A DNA stretch of 64,000 nt from Curtobacterium sp. VKM Ac-1376 (GTDB lineage: Bacteria > Actinomycetota > Actinomycetes > Actinomycetales > Microbacteriaceae), in the NCBI RefSeq assembly GCF_015351025.1, contig NZ_JADKRV010000005.1, positions 1 to 64,000 of the forward strand, read 5' to 3'. The notes beneath the pieces are model-generated. The model searched no databases. It was not told the origin of the DNA and worked only from the letters and a program-made list of their open reading frames with translations. The position numbers were made by a program, and so were the translations under genes. Shown piece after piece: positions 48,198-59,742 of the stretch (positions within the stretch are counted from its first letter, which is position 1; each line of letters starts with the position of its first letter).

Positions 48198-49430
48198 TCA
48201 GCCGCCGAGTGCGTCGAGCCAGATCTTGCGCGCGTCGAGGGCTTCCTGCGCGTCCTTGATCTTCCGGGCGTCACCGGTGGCCTGGGCCGCCGCGAGCTCG
48301 GACTGGAGCTTGCCGATTGCGTCCTCCAGCTGGCTCGCAAGGCCGTTCTGCCGGGCCTTGCGCTCCGGGTTGGACTCCTTCCAATGCGCGTCCTCGAGGC
48401 CACGGACGTGGTCCTCGATCGCACGCAGGCGGTCCTCGATGCGACGGACGTCACCGCGGGGCACCTTGCCGATCTCGTCCCAGCGGCGCTGGATGCCGGT
48501 CAGGGTCTTGCGCGCGGCGACCCGGTCGGTCGCCTTGAGCAGCGGCTCGGCCTCGGTCAGGAGCGCCTGCTTGGCCTCGAGGTTGCCGGAGAACTCTTCG
48601 TCCTCGGCTGCGCTCTCGGCGTGGCGCTGCTCGAACAGCACGTCGCCGGCGGCCTTAAACCGAGCCCAGAGCGCGTCGTCGTGTCGCTTGCCCGCACGGC
48701 CGGCGTTCTTCCAGTCGTCCAGCAGTTGCCGGTAGTCCGGGATCGCGTCGGAGCCGCGCGGCGCGAGGGCCTCGGCCTGCGCCACGAGCTCCTGCTTGCG
48801 GGTGCGGGCGTCGCGGTGCTGCGCGTCGAGTTCGGAGTAGAAGGCGCGACGGTGCTGGTCGACGGTGGAGCGCGCCGCGCGGAACCGCTTCCAGAGCTCG
48901 TTCGCCTCGTTCTTGGGGATCCGGGGCCCGTCGTGCTGGTGCTGCTGCCAACGCGCGAACACGTCGTCGAGCTGGGCCGTGATCTGCTTCCACTGCGCCC
49001 GTGCAGGGTCGACCGAGGCGAGTGCCTCGGCCTCTTCCACCAGGGCGGTGCGGTGTGCGAGCGCGTCGTTCAGGGCCTGCTGCGCCTGCTCGGCCTGCTC
49101 CTTGGTGAGTGATCCGAGCTGTTCGGCGAGCACGCCCACGCGGGTCTCGAGCGACTTGATGTCGCCGACCACTCGAGCGTCGGCCACCAGGGCCGTCAGG
49201 TGCTCGACCGTCCGGGCGACGTCGTTCGCCGACGCACTGCGCTGGACGCGCTGCTCGGCGATCTTCACCTGCCCCTCGAGATCGGCGTACTTCCGAGCGA
49301 AGTAGGCGAGGGCTTCTTCGGGGGTGGCGTCCGGGTACTCACCGACAGCACGTTCGGTCTCTTCGTACCGGACGTACACGGTGCCGTTCTCGTCGACCCG
49401 CCCCCAGGTCGTTGCTTCGTCAGGTCCCAC
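48198..49430 (-). CDS. DUF349-domain coiled-coil protein
   Basis: A 410-residue soluble, helical, charge-rich protein. Several DUF349 repeats (about 70-residue helical units) are visible. Each carries a W-K or W-x-R-F-K/R pattern: E-L-W-K-R-F-R near 178, A-L-W-A-R-F-K near 252 and R-R-W-D-E-I-G-K-V near 313. The N-terminal 30 residues form a small beta unit (W-G-R-V-D-E-N-G-T-V-Y-V-R). DUF349 proteins are widespread in actinobacteria without a settled function. It is convergent with ribF. The GTG start has GAGGCGAG upstream on its strand. Confidence 0.88.
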   Translation of the reverse strand: MGPDEATTWGRVDENGTVYVRYEETERAVGEYPDATPEEALAYFARKYADLEGQVKIAEQRVQRSASANDVARTVEHLTALVADARVVGDIKSLETRVGVLAEQLGSLTKEQAEQAQQALNDALAHRTALVEEAEALASVDPARAQWKQITAQLDDVFARWQQHQHDGPRIPKNEANELWKRFRAARSTVDQHRRAFYSELDAQHRDARTRKQELVAQAEALAPRGSDAIPDYRQLLDDWKNAGRAGKRHDDALWARFKAAGDVLFEQRHAESAAEDEEFSGNLEAKQALLTEAEPLLKATDRVAARKTLTGIQRRWDEIGKVPRGDVRRIEDRLRAIEDHVRGLEDAHWKESNPERKARQNGLASQLEDAIGKLQSELAAAQATGDARKIKDAQEALDARKIWLDALGG

Positions 49431-49543
49431 AGGTCTCGCCTCGATCGTGGTCGTGCATCGCCGACGTCACCGTCGGCACGGTCAGGTCGTCAGCCTATTG
49501 CACGGACGGGCTCCGCCGCCCGACCGGTGTCACGGGTTGTGGA

Positions 49544-50362
49544 CTACTTCTCCTGCTCGATGGTCGCGCCGGTGATCTTCGTCGCCACCTTCGGTTCACC
49601 CGTGCCGTCCTCGCCCGGCGACGAGATGCCCTTCGTGGCGATCTTCGACTCCAGCTCGGACAGGCCGCTCGTGACCTTGCCCACCACCGTGTAGCCGCCG
49701 GTGGACGAGTCGAGTGTGGTGTCGCCGTAGACGATGAAGAACTGGGTCGACTGCGAGTACGGGGACGACGAGCGGGCGATCGCGATGGTGCCCTCGTCGT
49801 AGACGCCGTCGCTCGGCACGTTCTCGAGCGGGCCGTACTCGAACCCGGCATCCCCCGTGCCGTCGCCGTTCGCCGAGCCGCACTGCAGGAACTTCAGGCC
49901 GTCGCTGTCCGCGAGCCGGTGGCAGGTGGTCCCGTTGTAGAACTGGTCGCGGATGAGGGAGATCTCGACACTCGCGGCTTGGGGGGCCTTCGCGCCGTCC
50001 AGTTCGATGCCGAGGTCGATGGTCTTGTTGAGCGTCAGGGTGCCGGTCCAGGTCGACTTCTTCGCGATCGACTTGCTCGGCACGTCACCGGTGTTCCCGG
50101 CCGTGGCACTGGCCGACGGGGTGGCGGTCGCCGAGGCGGAGGCGGAGGCGCTCGGGCCTGAAGCGTCGGACCCCTGCGATCCGGCGAACGCGAGCTGCGA
50201 TCCGGTGGCGAGGGCCGCGACGAGGACCAGGGCGCCGGCGCCGACCAGGTTGTCCCGCACGCGACGGCGACGCTGCCGCTCGTGGAGGCCCTTGCGGGCC
50301 TGGTACAGGCGGAGGCGCTCGCGCGCCTCGCGGTTGTCACGCGCTGGGTTCTTCGGTGCCAC
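49544..50362 (-). CDS. membrane-anchored cyclophilin-type peptidyl-prolyl isomerase
   Basis: About 272 residues from GTG 50362. A basic cytoplasmic head ([12 protein letters not shown]) leads to one membrane helix (about 37-58), then a serine/alanine/threonine linker and a cyclophilin domain (about 105-270). Its markers are [15 protein letters not shown], and S-Q-F-F-I-V-Y as T-Q-F-F-I-V-Y. The catalytic Arg context (C-H-R) is kept. Likely an extracytoplasmic folding helper. The reading extends to 50620 in frame, but that part would cross the rarA start and has no ribosome site. A minus-strand TACGCT at 50404-50399 may be its -10. Confidence 0.88.
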   Translation of the reverse strand: MAPKNPARDNREARERLRLYQARKGLHERQRRRRVRDNLVGAGALVLVAALATGSQLAFAGSQGSDASGPSASASASATATPSASATAGNTGDVPSKSIAKKSTWTGTLTLNKTIDLGIELDGAKAPQAASVEISLIRDQFYNGTTCHRLADSDGLKFLQCGSANGDGTGDAGFEYGPLENVPSDGVYDEGTIAIARSSSPYSQSTQFFIVYGDTTLDSSTGGYTVVGKVTSGLSELESKIATKGISSPGEDGTGEPKVATKITGATIEQEK

Positions 50363-50457
50363 GGTGCTGGTCTGCCCTCTCGTCGCAGTGTGCAACGAGC
50401 GTAGCCGAACGGTCGCCCCCACCAGCCGGGAGGAACGGCCCTGTCGGTGGACCGGCC

Positions 50458-50463
50458 TACGAT
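50458..50463 (+). promoter_or_regulatory. -10 of rarA (leaderless)
   Basis: TACGAT ends 6 bases before ATG 50470. Confidence 0.5.
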
Positions 50464-50469
50464 TGGCGC

Positions 50470-51843
50470 ATGGCAGCGGACCGTTCGGGCATGCACGCAC
50501 CCACCACGGGTGGTCGCGCCGGTCTCGCGCAGGGTTCCGTCCCGCTCGCCGTCCGGATGCGCCCCACCAGCCTCGACGAGGTAGCCGGACAGCAGCACCT
50601 GCTCGGCCGCGGTTCACCACTCGTGCAGCTCGCTACGGGTACCCGCGAGAACCCCGGCGGCGTGTCGGTCATCCTCTGGGGGCCGCCCGGCACCGGGAAG
50701 ACAACGCTGGCGCAGGCGATCGCCCGTCAGTCGGGGCGCGAGTTCGTCGAACTGTCCGCGGTGACGGCTGGTGTCAAGGACGTGCGCGAGGTCATGGAGA
50801 AGGCCCTGACCCACCGCGACCTCTACGGCTCGACAACGGTGCTGTTCCTCGACGAGATCCACCGCTTCAGCAAGGCCCAGCAGGACGCCCTGCTGCCCGG
50901 CGTCGAGAACGGCTGGGTGATCCTGATCGCGGCCACCACGGAGAACCCGTCGTTCTCCGTCATCTCCCCACTGCTGTCCCGCTCGCTGCTCCTCACGCTC
51001 AAGCCACTGACCGATCCCGACCTCGGCATGCTCGTCGACCGTGCGGTCGAGGACCCACGGGGACTCGGTGGCGCCGTGGTCCTCGGCGACGAGGCCCGCA
51101 GCGCGATCATCCGGCTCGCCTCCGGTGACGCCCGACGAGCGCTCACCGCGCTCGAGGCCGCGGCGGCGTCGGCTGCCGCTGCGCAGGAGGACGACGACGA
51201 GACCGTCCCCGTCGTCGACGCCGACACGGTCGCGGCTGCCGTCGACCGCGCCCTGCTCCGGTACGACCGACAGGGCGACGAGCACTACGACGTCATCAGC
51301 GCCTTCATCAAGTCGGTGCGGGGGAGTGACGTCGACGCAGCGCTCCACTACCTCGCCCGCATGATCGAGGCCGGCGAGGACTCGCGGTTCATCGCACGGC
51401 GCATCATCATCTCCGCGGCCGAGGACATCGGCATGGCCGATCCGCAGGCGCTGCCCATCGCCGTCGCCGCGGCCCAGGCCGTGCAGCTCATCGGCATGCC
51501 CGAAGGCCGCATCCCCCTGGCCGAGGCCGTCGTGTACCTGGCGACCGCCCCGAAGTCGAACGCCGCCTACAACGGCGTGAACCAGGCCATGGCGGACGTC
51601 AAGGCGGGACGGATGGGCACCGTCCCGATGCACCTGCGCGACGCGCACTACGCCGGGGCGAAGCGCCTCGGCCACGGCAAGGGGTACGTCTACTCACACG
51701 ACGCCGAGCACGGGGTCGCCGAGCAGCAGTACCTGCCGGACGCCCTCGAGGGCACCGAGTACTACACGCCGACGACCAACGGGTACGAGCGCGAGGTCGG
51801 ACCGCGGCTCGAGCGGCTCCGGAAGATCACGCGCGGACACTAG
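50470..51843 (+). CDS. rarA: replication-associated recombination protein RarA/MgsA (AAA+ ATPase)
   Basis: A 457-residue clamp-loader-like ATPase acting at stalled forks. The opening [17 protein letters not shown] (about 24-40) is typical. Walker A is [10 protein letters not shown] (about 73-82) and Walker [11 protein letters not shown] (about 131-140). The sensor/lid and the C-terminal oligomerisation part, with [14 protein letters not shown] and [11 protein letters not shown], are complete. It is divergent from the cyclophilin gene. ATG 50470 is supported by the -10 spacing. Confidence 0.93.
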   Translation: MAADRSGMHAPTTGGRAGLAQGSVPLAVRMRPTSLDEVAGQQHLLGRGSPLVQLATGTRENPGGVSVILWGPPGTGKTTLAQAIARQSGREFVELSAVTAGVKDVREVMEKALTHRDLYGSTTVLFLDEIHRFSKAQQDALLPGVENGWVILIAATTENPSFSVISPLLSRSLLLTLKPLTDPDLGMLVDRAVEDPRGLGGAVVLGDEARSAIIRLASGDARRALTALEAAAASAAAAQEDDDETVPVVDADTVAAAVDRALLRYDRQGDEHYDVISAFIKSVRGSDVDAALHYLARMIEAGEDSRFIARRIIISAAEDIGMADPQALPIAVAAAQAVQLIGMPEGRIPLAEAVVYLATAPKSNAAYNGVNQAMADVKAGRMGTVPMHLRDAHYAGAKRLGHGKGYVYSHDAEHGVAEQQYLPDALEGTEYYTPTTNGYEREVGPRLERLRKITRGH

Positions 51844-51873
51844 TCGGTGCTTCTGCGCCGGCTCCGATGCTGC

Positions 51874-52089
51874 TATCGTTGACGGGCCTACGTCCTGGTC
51901 CTCGCGTGCGGCTGCGTCGAGGACAGAGTGCAGGCCGGTCGAACAGACCGGCCCCACGGGGACAGAGGTTCGGACTGTAGCCGTCCGATCCCACAGGCTC
52001 ATCCCTCTGGATCCCTTCGTCGGGTTCGATCGCACGTGCGCGTGCGGTGGCCGTCGATCAGTTCAGTTCAGTACAGAGAAAAGGACCCT
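51874..52089 (+). promoter_or_regulatory. promoter and structured 5' leader of rpsD
   Basis: TATCGT (51874-51879) with TTCTGC 17 bases upstream (51851-51856) could start transcription near 51886, leaving a leader of about 200 bases. It holds a perfect 8-bp hairpin (51933-51940/51946-51953), a 6-bp hairpin (51970-51975/51983-51988) and further short inverted pairs. Ribosomal protein S4 represses its own mRNA in other bacteria, so an autoregulatory leader is plausible but unproven. No gene is seen in the 246-base gap. Confidence 0.5.
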
Positions 52090-52719
52090 GTGTCTACCAA
52101 GTCACGCACCCGCAGCAAGACCCGCCTGTCGCGCGCGCTCGGCATCCCGCTGACGCCGAAGGCGGCCCGTTACCTCGAGAAGCGCCCCTACGGGCCCGGT
52201 GAGCACGGCCGTACGCGCCGTCGTGCGGACAGCGACTACGCCGTCCGCCTCCGAGAGAAGCAGCGTCTGCGCGCCCAGTACGGCATCCGCGAGAAGCAGC
52301 TCCGCATCGTCTTCGAAGAGGCCCGCAAGACGAAGGGCCTGACCGGTGAGAACCTGGTCGAGCTCCTCGAGCAGCGCCTCGACGCCCTCATCGTGCGTGC
52401 CGGCTTCGCCCGCACCACCGCGCAGGCTCGTCAGTTGATCGTGCACCGCCACATCCTGGTGGACGGCAAGCTCGTCGACCGCCCCTCCTTCCGCGTCAAG
52501 GAGGGCCAGCTGATCCACGTCAAGCAGCGCTCCGAGTCGCTCGAGCCCTTCCAGGTCGCCGCTGCCGGTGGCCACCAGGAAGTCCTTCCGAAGGTCCCGG
52601 GCTACCTCGAGGTCGAGATCGAGAAGCTCCAGGCCCGCCTCGTGCGTCGCCCGAAGCGCGCCGAGGTCCCCGTGACCTGTGAAGTGCAGCTCGTCGTCGA
52701 GTACTACGCAGCTCGCTGA
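52090..52719 (+). CDS. rpsD: 30S ribosomal protein S4
   Basis: A 209-residue primary 16S rRNA binder that nucleates 30S assembly. The S4 domain is at about 98-160 (R-L-D-A-L-I-V-R-A-G-F-A-R-T split at 98-111; V-H-R-H-I-L-V-D-G). The N-terminal zinc-finger cysteines of the C+ form are absent, so this is the zinc-free paralogue. GTG 52090 follows AAAAGGA (52080-52085). An in-frame extension to 51928 runs through the leader and is rejected. A strong hairpin terminator follows. Confidence 0.95.
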   Translation: MSTKSRTRSKTRLSRALGIPLTPKAARYLEKRPYGPGEHGRTRRRADSDYAVRLREKQRLRAQYGIREKQLRIVFEEARKTKGLTGENLVELLEQRLDALIVRAGFARTTAQARQLIVHRHILVDGKLVDRPSFRVKEGQLIHVKQRSESLEPFQVAAAGGHQEVLPKVPGYLEVEIEKLQARLVRRPKRAEVPVTCEVQLVVEYYAAR

Positions 52720-52733
52720 TCCACTGATCGCAC

Positions 52734-52775
52734 CCGAACGGCGGGTCGTCCTCTCGAGGGCGACCCGCCGTTCGG
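52734..52775 (+). terminator. terminator after rpsD
   Basis: 20-base arms (52734-52753 and 52756-52775) with one wobble pair and a 2-base loop, 15 bases after the rpsD stop. No T-run is needed for strong pairing of this length. Confidence 0.82.
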
Positions 52776-52793
52776 CGTTCCGGCACCGGCGGC

Positions 52794-52799
52794 TAAGCT
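52794..52799 (+). promoter_or_regulatory. -10 for the small membrane protein and alaS
   Basis: TAAGCT, with TTCGGC 17 bases upstream (52771-52776), predicts a start near 52806 and a leader of about 37 bases before GTG 52843. Confidence 0.42.
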
Positions 52800-52842
52800 T
52801 GTCCGGGCATGCACCGCCCGGGTGCACAGAGGGAGAGGCACC

Positions 52843-53025
52843 GTGAAGCAGCTGTTCTTCGTCGTCGTCGGCATCGCCATCGGGTTCGCCGTCGCGCACC
52901 AGGTCGCCCAGACCTCGGGTGGCGCTGGGCTCTTCGCCGACGTGAACGCCATGACGAAGGCCTTCACGGGTGCCGTCGCCGACGGCTACCGGTCCCGCGA
53001 AGCCGAGCTCCGCACCGACGTCTGA
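52843..53025 (+). CDS. small single-pass membrane protein upstream of alaS
   Basis: A 60-residue protein: K-Q-L-F-F then one membrane helix (about 4-22), followed by a short amphipathic cytoplasmic or outside part ending R-E-A-E-L-R-T-D-V. GTG 52843 has GGGAGAGG (52831-52838) upstream. Small membrane proteins between rpsD and alaS recur in actinobacteria, but I cannot name a function. The gene ends 60 bases before alaS, and the two are probably cotranscribed. Confidence 0.72.
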   Translation: MKQLFFVVVGIAIGFAVAHQVAQTSGGAGLFADVNAMTKAFTGAVADGYRSREAELRTDV

Positions 53026-53085
53026 GCATTCCGGCCCGCGCCGTCACGACTCTCCTCCACCCCCGACCTGAACCCAGGAAGCACC

Positions 53086-55743
<2,658 letters not shown>

Positions 55744-55745
55744 TC

Positions 55746-56195
55746 GTGGGGATCCGGTCCGGGCGGCGGCTCGGCGTCGACGTCGGGCGTGCCCGGATCG
55801 GGGTCGCGGTGTGTGATCGTGACGGGCTGCTGGCGACGCCCGTCGAGACGGTCCGACGCGACGACGCGACCGATGTGCGGCGGATCCTCGAGCTCGCGGA
55901 CGAGTACGACGCGCTCGAGGTCGTCGTCGGTCTGCCGCTCTCGATGTCGGGCGGGGACACCCTGTCGACCGCGGACGCACGGGAGTTCGCGGCGCGGATC
56001 GCCGAGCAGCGCCCGGTGCGGCTGGTCGACGAACGCCTGTCGACGGTGACGGCCCAGCGCGGCCTGCACCAGGCGGGCAGGAACACGAAGAACTCGCGGG
56101 CCGTGATCGACCAAGCGGCCGCTGTTATCATTCTGCAACACGCGCTCGACCACGAGCGCAGTGCCGGTGCCCCTCCGGGCGCCACGCTTCCCTGA
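55746..56195 (+). CDS. ruvX: RuvX/YqgF family 16S rRNA processing nuclease
   Basis: A 149-residue RNase H-fold protein. Catalytic Asp lies in L-G-V-D-V-G-R-A-R-I-G (about 9-19). It also has V-V-G-L-P-L-S-M-S-G (about 59-68), D-E-R-L-S-T-V-T-A (about 95-103) and I-D-Q-A-A-A-V-I-I-L (about 121-130). The family (pre-16S rRNA nuclease or Holliday-junction resolvase-like) often lies between alaS and mltG, as here. GTG 55746 lies 2 bases after the alaS stop. Confidence 0.9.
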   Translation: MGIRSGRRLGVDVGRARIGVAVCDRDGLLATPVETVRRDDATDVRRILELADEYDALEVVVGLPLSMSGGDTLSTADAREFAARIAEQRPVRLVDERLSTVTAQRGLHQAGRNTKNSRAVIDQAAAVIILQHALDHERSAGAPPGATLP

Positions 56196-56287
56196 CAGGG
56201 CTGCCCGTTTCGTCACATGGGTGCTCTCGTTCGTCCCCGAGGACGACGGTGCCCAGGTGGAGTTCCCGACCGAGAGACCGAGGACCG

Positions 56288-57826
56288 TTGGCAGACGATC
56301 TGGACTGGAACGCGATCATCGCGCCCGGCAGCGACGCCGAGCGGCGGAAGGCGACTTCCGACCGCGCGGCAGGTTCCGATGACCGCGGCGACACGGGTCC
56401 GGTGACCCCGCCGCCAGCCCCGCCGATGTCTCGGCGCGAGGCCCGCGCGCTCGAGACCGAGCGTGCCCGACGCGCCGCCACCGACGGCCCGCCGGCCGAC
56501 CCCGTGGTCGAGCGCGTCGACGACGAGCACCCGACCTCGCCCGCCCACGCACCCGTCGCCACGCCTCCGGAGGAACTGCACCCCGAGGTGGCAGCACTGC
56601 TCACCGGCGAGGTCCCGTCCGCGCCGTCCCTCGCCGAACACGCGTCGGACGGAACCGCTGACGCCGACCGTACCAGTGGTGGTGGCGCCGCGGGAGGCGG
56701 CGGACGCGGGAGTCGAGGCGGGGGCGGACGCGCCTCCAGGCCGCCGCGCGAACCGCGACCGAGGCGTCGCCGCGGGCCGCTCGTGGCGGGCGTCGTCATC
56801 GTCGCCGTCGTCCTCGCAGCCGGCGTCGGCGCGTACACGTTCGCCGCACCCAAGATCCAGCAGATCGTCGCTTCGGTCAGCGGCTCGCAGGAGCCCGATG
56901 ACTACACGGGTAGCGGCACCAGCAAGGTGACCGTCACCATCAAGCAGGGCGACATCGGCGAGGACGTCGCCGCGACGCTGCAGCGCAGCGGCGTCGTCAA
57001 GGACTCGAAGGTGTTCTACAAGCTCCTGCTCGCCTCGCCCGACGTGCAGTTCCAGCCCGGTTCGTACGCCCTGAAGAAGCAGATGAGCTCCAAGTCCGCC
57101 CTGACCGCACTGCAGGACGAGGACAACCGGGTGCAGGCCTCGATCGTCATCCCCGAGGGCACAGCACTGGCCGACATCGAGGCCGGCATGGTCTCGAAGG
57201 CAGGGCTGACGAAGAAGGAGGTCGCGGCGGCAGCGGAGGACCTCTCGGCCTACGACCTGCCGTCCGGTGTGACGAGCCTCGAGGGCTGGTTGTTCCCCGC
57301 GACCTACCCGATCAACCCGGGCTGGACAGCAGAGCAGTACTTCGGGTCCATGGTCGACACCATGAAGGAGCACCTGGCGGCGGCCGGCGTGAAGGAGGCC
57401 GACCAGGAGCGCACCATCGTGTTCGCGTCCCTCGTGCAGAAGGAAGCCGGTCTCGCGGCCGACTACCCGAAGGTCGCCCGCGTGTTCCAGAACCGCCTCG
57501 ACCAGGGCATGAAGCTGCAGTCCGACGCCACTGTGGCGTACGGCACGGGCAACACGCACACGGTGACCACGACCGACGCCGAGCGCGCGGACGCGTCGAA
57601 CGAGTACAACACCTACGTGCACGAGGGGCTGCCGCCGGCGCCGATCTCGAACCCGGGGGACATCGCGATCAAGGCGGTGACGGCCCCGGCCACGGGCGAG
57701 TGGCTGTACTTCGTGACGGTCGACCTCGAGACCGGCGAGACGGTGTTCTCGGACACGTACGACCAGCACCTCGTCGCCGTCGAGCAGTTCCAGGCCTGGC
57801 TGCGGGCACACCCCGACTACCAGTAG
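56288..57826 (+). CDS. mltG: endolytic murein transglycosylase MltG
   Basis: About 512 residues from TTG 56288 (AGGA at 56281-56284). The reading could extend to 56249. A 165-residue disordered cytoplasmic head rich in arginine, glycine and alanine precedes one membrane helix (about 172-193). A LysM-like part and the YceG catalytic domain follow. The active-site glutamate is in S-L-V-Q-K-E-A-G (about 386), followed by P-K-V-A-R-V-F-Q-N-R-L and L-Q-S-D-A-T-V-A-Y. It cuts nascent glycan strands in the wall. The head is longer than in E. coli MltG, as in other actinobacteria. Confidence 0.92.
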   Translation: MADDLDWNAIIAPGSDAERRKATSDRAAGSDDRGDTGPVTPPPAPPMSRREARALETERARRAATDGPPADPVVERVDDEHPTSPAHAPVATPPEELHPEVAALLTGEVPSAPSLAEHASDGTADADRTSGGGAAGGGGRGSRGGGGRASRPPREPRPRRRRGPLVAGVVIVAVVLAAGVGAYTFAAPKIQQIVASVSGSQEPDDYTGSGTSKVTVTIKQGDIGEDVAATLQRSGVVKDSKVFYKLLLASPDVQFQPGSYALKKQMSSKSALTALQDEDNRVQASIVIPEGTALADIEAGMVSKAGLTKKEVAAAAEDLSAYDLPSGVTSLEGWLFPATYPINPGWTAEQYFGSMVDTMKEHLAAAGVKEADQERTIVFASLVQKEAGLAADYPKVARVFQNRLDQGMKLQSDATVAYGTGNTHTVTTTDAERADASNEYNTYVHEGLPPAPISNPGDIAIKAVTAPATGEWLYFVTVDLETGETVFSDTYDQHLVAVEQFQAWLRAHPDYQ

Positions 57827-57868
57827 GCGACGACGTCGCACGGACGAACGCTGTGGGAGGATTGCGGC

Positions 57869-59089
57869 ATGCTTCGTTGGTTGACTGCTGGTGAGTCCCA
57901 CGGACCCGAACTGATCGCGATGCTCGAGGGCCTGCCCGCGGGTGTCCCGGTGTCGTTCGAGTCCATCCGCACCGATCTCGCGCGCCGCAAGCTCGGCTAC
58001 GGTCGCGGGTCACGGATGAAGTTCGAGCAGGACGAGCTGCACGTGTCAGGCGGCGTCCGGCACGGCTACTCCCTCGGCAGCCCCATCGCGATCCGCATCG
58101 GCAACACCGAGTGGCCGAAGTGGGTCGAGGTCATGAGCCCCGAGCCCGTCGAGTCGACGGAGATGTCCCGCGGCCGGAGCGCCCCGCTCACGCGTCCGCG
58201 TCCGGGCCACGCCGACCTCGTCGGCATGCAGAAGTACGGCTTCGACGAGGCCCGGCCGGTACTCGAGCGGGCGAGCGCCCGTGAGACCGCTGCGCGGGTC
58301 GCCCTCGGCGCCGTCGCCAAGTCGTTCCTCGCCGAGCTCGGCATCCGCTCGGTCGCGCACACGCTGCAGGTCGGGACGGTCCGTGTGCCGGACGGCACAG
58401 CGCTGCCGCTACCCGACGACGTGGACCGCCTCGACGAGGACCAGCTGCGCTGCTTCGACGCCGCGACGTCCGCGCGCATGGTGACCGAGGTCGAGGCCGC
58501 GAAGAAGGACGGCGACACCCTCGGCGGTGTCGTCGAGGTGCTGTTCTACGGCGTCCCGCCGGGGCTCGGCTCGCACGTCCACTGGGATCGCCGCCTCGAC
58601 GCCCGCCTCGCTGCGGCGATCATGGGAATCCAGGCGATCAAGGGCGTCGAGGTCGGTGACGGCTTCGCGACCGCCGGTCGTCGCGGGTCCGCGGCGCACG
58701 ACGAGCTGTACCGCGAGGACGGCGAGATCTACCGCACGAGCGACCGCGCAGGCGGTACCGAGGGTGGCATGTCCACCGGCACCGTGCTCCGCGTCCGCGC
58801 CGGCATGAAGCCGATCGCCACCATCCCGCACGCCCTGCACACCGTCGACGTCGTGTCGGGTGAGGACGCCGCGGCCCACCACCAGCGCTCCGACGTCTGC
58901 GCCGTGCCGGCGGCCGGGGTCGTGGCCGAGGCCATGGTCGCCCTGGTGCTCGCCGACGCGGTGCTCGAGAAGTTCGGCGGCGACAACGTGGTCGAGACCA
59001 AGCGCAACCTCGACGCCTACCTCGCCGCGATCCCGGAGACCCTGCGCACGCGTCGGACCGAGCCGTCGGCGACCACCACCGCCCTGTGA
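57869..59089 (+). CDS. aroC: chorismate synthase
   Basis: A 406-residue FMN-dependent enzyme converting EPSP to chorismate, the last shikimate step. Signatures are G-E-S-H-G-P-E-L (about 8-15), [15 protein letters not shown] (about 109-123) and G-G-x-S-T-G in G-G-M-S-T-G (about 299). [11 protein letters not shown] follows near 339. ATG 57869 has GGGAGGA upstream. The stop overlaps the aroK start, giving an aroC-aroK-aroB operon. Confidence 0.95.
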   Translation: MLRWLTAGESHGPELIAMLEGLPAGVPVSFESIRTDLARRKLGYGRGSRMKFEQDELHVSGGVRHGYSLGSPIAIRIGNTEWPKWVEVMSPEPVESTEMSRGRSAPLTRPRPGHADLVGMQKYGFDEARPVLERASARETAARVALGAVAKSFLAELGIRSVAHTLQVGTVRVPDGTALPLPDDVDRLDEDQLRCFDAATSARMVTEVEAAKKDGDTLGGVVEVLFYGVPPGLGSHVHWDRRLDARLAAAIMGIQAIKGVEVGDGFATAGRRGSAAHDELYREDGEIYRTSDRAGGTEGGMSTGTVLRVRAGMKPIATIPHALHTVDVVSGEDAAAHHQRSDVCAVPAAGVVAEAMVALVLADAVLEKFGGDNVVETKRNLDAYLAAIPETLRTRRTEPSATTTAL

Positions 59090-59742
59090 ACACCGACGTC
59101 CGGAGCACCGATGCGCCCGTCGTCGTGATCGGACCGATGGGCGCCGGCAAGTCGAGCGTCGGCAAGCGGGTGGCGAAGGCCCTCGGCCTGCCGTTCACCG
59201 ACACCGACCGGGTCATCGTGCGCGAGCACGGGCCGATCCCCGGCATCTTCGCCGGCCGTGGTGAACCCGCGTTCCGGGCGCTCGAGGCCGAGGCGGTCCG
59301 GGCGGCGCTGACCACCGGGGGCGTCATCGCCGTCGGCGGGGGAGCGGTCACCCACCCGGACACTCGGCAGGCGCTGGCGGGGGCGAGGATCGTCCTGCTC
59401 ACCGTCTCGCCCGAGGCGGTCGCCGACCGCATCGCCGGGTCCGACCGGCCGTTGCTTGCCAACGGCGGCATCGACGCCTGGCGCACGATCGCGGACGAGC
59501 GAGCAGCCACCTACGCCGAACTCGCCCACCTGGTGGTCGACACGTCGCGGCGGCCGATGTCCCGCGTCGTCGACGAGGTCGTCACGTGGCTGCGCAGTGA
59601 CGCCCAGAGCAGTGACGCCCAGCGCACCGACGCGCAGCGCACCGACGCGCAGCGCACCGACGCGCAGCGCACCGACGCGCAGCGCACCGACGCGCAGCGC
59701 ACCGACGCCAGCAGCAGCACCAGCACCGAAGGAGCACCGTGA
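59086..59742 (+). CDS. aroK: shikimate kinase with a repetitive C-terminal tail
   Basis: A 218-residue protein. The first 170 residues are a normal shikimate kinase: Walker [11 protein letters not shown] (about 16-25), D-T-D shikimate site (about 39-41), R-G-E-P-A-F-R (about 58-64), G-G-G-A-V (about 85-89) and the lid region around 115. It phosphorylates shikimate with ATP. Residues about 172-206 are seven D-A-Q-x-[ST] repeats encoded by a 15-base tandem array. This tail is not part of the family fold and is polar, so it is probably disordered. The GTG overlaps the aroC stop, and the stop overlaps the aroB GTG. Confidence 0.92.
   Translation: MNTDVRSTDAPVVVIGPMGAGKSSVGKRVAKALGLPFTDTDRVIVREHGPIPGIFAGRGEPAFRALEAEAVRAALTTGGVIAVGGGAVTHPDTRQALAGARIVLLTVSPEAVADRIAGSDRPLLANGGIDAWRTIADERAATYAELAHLVVDTSRRPMSRVVDEVVTWLRSDAQSSDAQRTDAQRTDAQRTDAQRTDAQRTDAQRTDASSSTSTEGAP
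59599..59703 (+). repeat. 15-base tandem repeat in aroK (seven units)
   Basis: Units at 59599, 59614, 59629, 59644, 59659, 59674 and 59689 each encode D-A-Q-R-T (first unit D-A-Q-S-S). The last five units are identical in sequence. The 15-base period keeps the frame, so slippage would lengthen or shorten the tail without breaking aroK or the overlapping aroB start downstream. Confidence 0.92.

Noticed and set aside
51928..52089. Longer start for rpsD giving 263 residues
   Set aside because: The added residues cross the hairpins of the leader, do not match S4, and the GTG at 52090 has an AAAAGGA ribosome site at proper spacing.
59599..59703. Tandem array considered as a CRISPR-like repeat
   Set aside because: Units are 15 bases, directly adjacent without spacers and in frame inside aroK, so it is a coding minisatellite.
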